A stretch of DNA of 50,862 nucleotides, from assembly GCA_902586885.1 (NCBI GenBank), contig CACIJG010000013.1:1-50862 (forward strand), in the 5' to 3' direction. Positions 48,469 through 50,862 of this stretch are shown here, piece by piece. Source of the DNA: an uncultured Alphaproteobacteria bacterium (GTDB taxonomy: Bacteria > Pseudomonadota > Alphaproteobacteria > Rhodobacterales > Rhodobacteraceae). Under the pieces are notes generated by a model, which saw only the letters and a program-made list of their open reading frames with translations, searched no databases and was not told the DNA's origin. The first letter of the stretch is position 1. Every line of letters starts with the position of its first letter. Both the position numbers and the translations under genes were made by a program.

Positions 48469-49206
48469 ATGAAAAAAAAGTTTAAATTTGTTTTCCAAGA
48501 TAGTATGGCAACTTCACTTATTTACTTCTTATTAATAGTTCTAGGTCTCATAATGATTCCTTATGCCTCCTTTTCGAGATTAAATGCTATCCGTGTAATA
48601 AAGTTATACTGCAGACTAGTATTTTTAATTTTAAAAGTATTTTTGAAAATTAAATTAGATATAAGAGGATTTATACCTGAAAATAAACCGGCAATTATCT
48701 GTTCGAAACATCAGTCGTTTTTGGATGTTCTTATTTTGCTTTATATTTTACCAGAACCTAGGTTTGTAATGAAATCAGAGCTAAATAGAATTCCCATTTT
48801 CTCGTTCTATGCAAAAAAAATTGGATGTTTTAGTGTTCAAAGAGATAATAAGAGGGATGCTCTAACAGCTATCATTGAAACAATAAAAAAAGAACAGCAG
48901 GAGACTAACGGGCAATTAGTGATATATCCCGAAGGTACAAGGACATTACCTGGTGAAACGGTAGAGTATAAAAAGGGCATAGAAATTTTATTTTCTAGAC
49001 TAAAAAGACCCCTTTTTCTCGTGTCCACAAATTCGGGGCTAATATGGCCTCAGAGAGATGCTTTTAAATATAGTGGCATTACATCTATGCACTTTATTAA
49101 AAAAATAGAATATAATTCAAAACGTTCTGATTTCATGGCAGAAATAAGAAAAACTATAGAGGATGATTCACTACGACTTTATAATCTGGAAAAATCAAGA
49201 AATTGA
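48469..49206 (+). CDS. plsC: 1-acyl-sn-glycerol-3-phosphate acyltransferase
   Basis: Adds the second acyl chain to make phosphatidic acid, the phospholipid precursor. The 245-residue protein has an N-terminal hydrophobic segment (about 16-32), the HX4D catalytic motif in KHQSFLD (H81, D86), [21 protein letters not shown], and the EGTR motif in [12 protein letters not shown] that binds glycerol phosphate. It diverges from the zinc-ribbon gene with 93 bases between, and its last 12 bases overlap accA on the other strand. Confidence 0.92.
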   Translation: MKKKFKFVFQDSMATSLIYFLLIVLGLIMIPYASFSRLNAIRVIKLYCRLVFLILKVFLKIKLDIRGFIPENKPAIICSKHQSFLDVLILLYILPEPRFVMKSELNRIPIFSFYAKKIGCFSVQRDNKRDALTAIIETIKKEQQETNGQLVIYPEGTRTLPGETVEYKKGIEILFSRLKRPLFLVSTNSGLIWPQRDAFKYSGITSMHFIKKIEYNSKRSDFMAEIRKTIEDDSLRLYNLEKSRN

Positions 49207-50154
49207 TATAGATCCCATCTCTATAAATTTTTCAGTTCTTGATTTCTTTATTTGTTTTGGACTCATTGTTTTAAACTTGTCTATTTCTTTGAATATGATC
49301 TGCTCTACATCAGAAATAATTTTTTCTTTATCCCTATGGGCTCCACCTAAAGGTTCTGACACAATGTAATCAACAACGCCAATTTCTTTTAAGTTTTGTG
49401 CTGTAAGTTTTAATGCATCTGCTGCTTCTTTCATTTTATCACTATTTTTCCAAAGAATAGACGCACATCCTTCAGGAGAAATTACAGAATAAATTGAGTG
49501 TTCAAGCATTATAACTGAATTAGCAGATGCCAGCGCTACTGCGCCACCCGACCCGCCTTCTCCTATAATAACCGAAATGATAGGGACACTTATTTCTAGG
49601 CAGGTTTGGGTTGATCTGGCTATTGCCTCGGCTTGTCCCCGCTCTTCGGCACCTTTCCCTGGATATGCCCCTGGAGTGTCTATGAAAGTTAAAACTGGAA
49701 GTTGAAACTTGTCAGCTAATTTCATTAAACGAACGGCTTTACGATAACCTTCAGGTCTAGCCATTCCAAAATTTCTTTTTAGCCTATTTTCGGTGCTATT
49801 CCCTTTCTCGTGACCAATTACCACTATAGGAATATCTTTTAACCTTCCTATTCCTCCAACTATTGCTAAATCTTCTGCAAAATTTCTATCTCCGCTCAAA
49901 GGAGTAAATTCTTTAATTAATGCATTAATATATTCAAGAGCATGAGGTCGATCAGGATGTCTGGCCACCTGGCATTTTTTCCAAGGGCTTAAATTATCGT
50001 ACAAATCTTTAAGTACTTTTTCGGACTTTTTATGTAGATCATTTATTTCATTTTTTATATTTTTGCTATCAGAAGTTTTGCTTAAAGCTTCTAACTCAGC
50101 TACCTTTCCTTGAAGCTCAATGAGGTCTTTTTCGAATTCTAGAAAGTTTTTCAT
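49195..50154 (-). CDS. accA: Acetyl-CoA carboxylase carboxyltransferase subunit alpha
   Basis: Alpha half of the carboxyltransferase that makes malonyl-CoA for fatty acid synthesis. The 319-residue protein has [18 protein letters not shown] at the start, [35 protein letters not shown], the crotonase-like oxyanion region [20 protein letters not shown], and [13 protein letters not shown] and [14 protein letters not shown] near the C-terminus. The ending continues with a normal helical tail. The mcl gene lies 6 bases upstream. Confidence 0.97.
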   Translation of the reverse strand: MKNFLEFEKDLIELQGKVAELEALSKTSDSKNIKNEINDLHKKSEKVLKDLYDNLSPWKKCQVARHPDRPHALEYINALIKEFTPLSGDRNFAEDLAIVGGIGRLKDIPIVVIGHEKGNSTENRLKRNFGMARPEGYRKAVRLMKLADKFQLPVLTFIDTPGAYPGKGAEERGQAEAIARSTQTCLEISVPIISVIIGEGGSGGAVALASANSVIMLEHSIYSVISPEGCASILWKNSDKMKEAADALKLTAQNLKEIGVVDYIVSEPLGGAHRDKEKIISDVEQIIFKEIDKFKTMSPKQIKKSRTEKFIEMGSISIS

Positions 50155-50160
50155 TTTGAT

Positions 50161-50862
50161 TTAGTTTAATTTACCAAAAATTTTTTCATGCTGATCTATC
50201 AAAACTTTAGCTTGCTTTATAGATGCTATATCAATGAGTTTTCCGTTAAATACTGCTGCCCCTGCCCCTTCTTTTTCAGCATCTTCCATTGCTTTAATAA
50301 TTCCATGGGCGTTTTCAAGAGCCTCTTTCGATGGAGTAAATATCTCATTTGCAAGCTCAATTTGAGAAGGGTGGATTGCCCATTTTCCAGCCATACCAAG
50401 AGTTGCAGATCTTTTGGCCTGGGCGATATAGCCTTCTTTGTCAGAAATATCTCCGAATGGTCCATCAACTGGCAATAAACCATTTGCTCTACATGTCGCA
50501 ATCATAGAAACCATTGGTTGATGCCAAGGGTCCATTAATTGTTTCTCACCCTTTTCTGACAGAGTATAATAACCAGATTGGGTACCTCCAATATTTGTTG
50601 TTTGCATGCCCATAGACGCAGCATAATCTGCAACACCAAAGCTCATGGAGATCAATCTTTCACTGGAAACTGCTATTTCATTAATATTTTCTAAACCAGC
50701 AGCAGTTTCTATAATAACTTCGAAGTTAATTTCTTTCTTTCTTTTATTTTTTTTCTCTAGGGCTGTTACAAAAGCATCAACGGCATAAATATCACTCGAG
50801 TTACCCGCTTTTGGTATCATTATGCAGTCTAATCTTTCATTTTTATTATCTAAAAGCGAAAG
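50161..50862 (-). CDS. Malyl-CoA / beta-methylmalyl-CoA lyase (Mcl1 type), 5' end outside window
   Basis: The frame is open to the window end, so the first part of the gene is missing; 233 residues are seen (LSLLDNKNERLDCIMIPKAG onwards). It belongs to the HpcH/HpaI/CitE family; the segments EINFEVIIETAAGLENINEI, SFGVADYAASMGMQTTNIGG, LLPVDGPFGDISDKEGYIAQ, and LGMAGKWAIHPSQIELANEIF match Mcl1 of photosynthetic and methylotrophic alphaproteobacteria. Mcl1 reversibly cleaves malyl-CoA to acetyl-CoA and glyoxylate, and beta-methylmalyl-CoA to propionyl-CoA and glyoxylate. Substrate in vivo is inferred. The TIM-barrel metal and glutamate residues are partly outside the window. Confidence 0.88.
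   Translation of the reverse strand, partial: LSLLDNKNERLDCIMIPKAGNSSDIYAVDAFVTALEKKNKRKKEINFEVIIETAAGLENINEIAVSSERLISMSFGVADYAASMGMQTTNIGGTQSGYYTLSEKGEKQLMDPWHQPMVSMIATCRANGLLPVDGPFGDISDKEGYIAQAKRSATLGMAGKWAIHPSQIELANEIFTPSKEALENAHGIIKAMEDAEKEGAGAAVFNGKLIDIASIKQAKVLIDQHEKIFGKLN

Overview
The window is a gene-dense, AT-rich (roughly one-third GC by eye) stretch of chromosome from an alphaproteobacterium. The lineage call rests on protein types and gene neighbourhoods typical of that class: lgt-midA-pgeF, a class IIA HAD next to ribF, mce next to a DUF1467 protein, DUF1244 next to pyk, UbiK/BMFP, YbjN-proC, ETF-QO, and malyl-CoA lyase. Very short spacers, many 1-17 nt gene overlaps, low GC and absence of mobile DNA suggest a streamlined, free-living, possibly marine bacterium. 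The exact clade cannot be fixed from the sequence alone. The genes support a Gram-negative, respiring (ATP synthase, ubiquinone, ETF-QO), largely prototrophic cell.

Layout. 1-920: end of the ATP synthase operon (atpD tail, atpC). 951-5770: MFS exporter, then on the minus strand prs and the set HAD phosphatase-ribF-ycgN. 6003-7998: groES-groEL. 8019-13259: minus-strand run lgt-midA-pgeF-trxB-purE-purK. 13318-16387: plus-strand ubiK, ybjN, proC, csaA and a 2-hydroxyacid dehydrogenase. 16384-21531: carB (minus) and aspS (plus), divergent. 21534-26400: minus-strand operon UMF1 transporter, phytase-like secreted protein, dapD, dapE, mce, DUF1467. 26503-31639: yggT, argG, iron-dependent alcohol dehydrogenase, alpha/beta hydrolase, an unrecognised 115-residue protein, D-amino-acid transaminase and DUF1244. 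31728-37896: pyk, rpmI-rplT, pheS-pheT, greA. 38027-44054: ETF-QO, TPR lipoprotein-like secreted protein, ispE, polyprenyl synthase, tRNA/rRNA-type methyltransferase. 44260-47624: TlpA-like thioredoxin, argH, a 39-residue LptM-like lipoprotein and lysA. 47608-50862: zinc-ribbon membrane protein, plsC, accA and a malyl-CoA lyase that runs off the end.

The genes are mainly housekeeping: lysine (dapD, dapE, lysA), arginine/pyrimidine (argG, argH, carB), proline, purine (purE, purK, prs), flavin, isoprenoid/ubiquinone, lipid (plsC, accA), envelope (lgt, lptM, pgeF, dat) and translation. mce and malyl-CoA lyase point to C3/C4 acyl-CoA metabolism.

I found no CRISPR array, transposon, prophage, tRNA or rRNA gene, and no clear candidate for a wholly new system. 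No stretch over 300 bases lacks a gene; the longest gaps (about 200-230 bases, before prs, before groES and between trmN6 and tlpA) hold only possible promoters and weak hairpins. The best second-look items are small: the argH-lptM-lysA overlaps, the HAD-ribF-ycgN set, inverted repeats before groES and between carB and aspS, a terminator buried in the purK coding end, and the unrecognised 115-residue protein.
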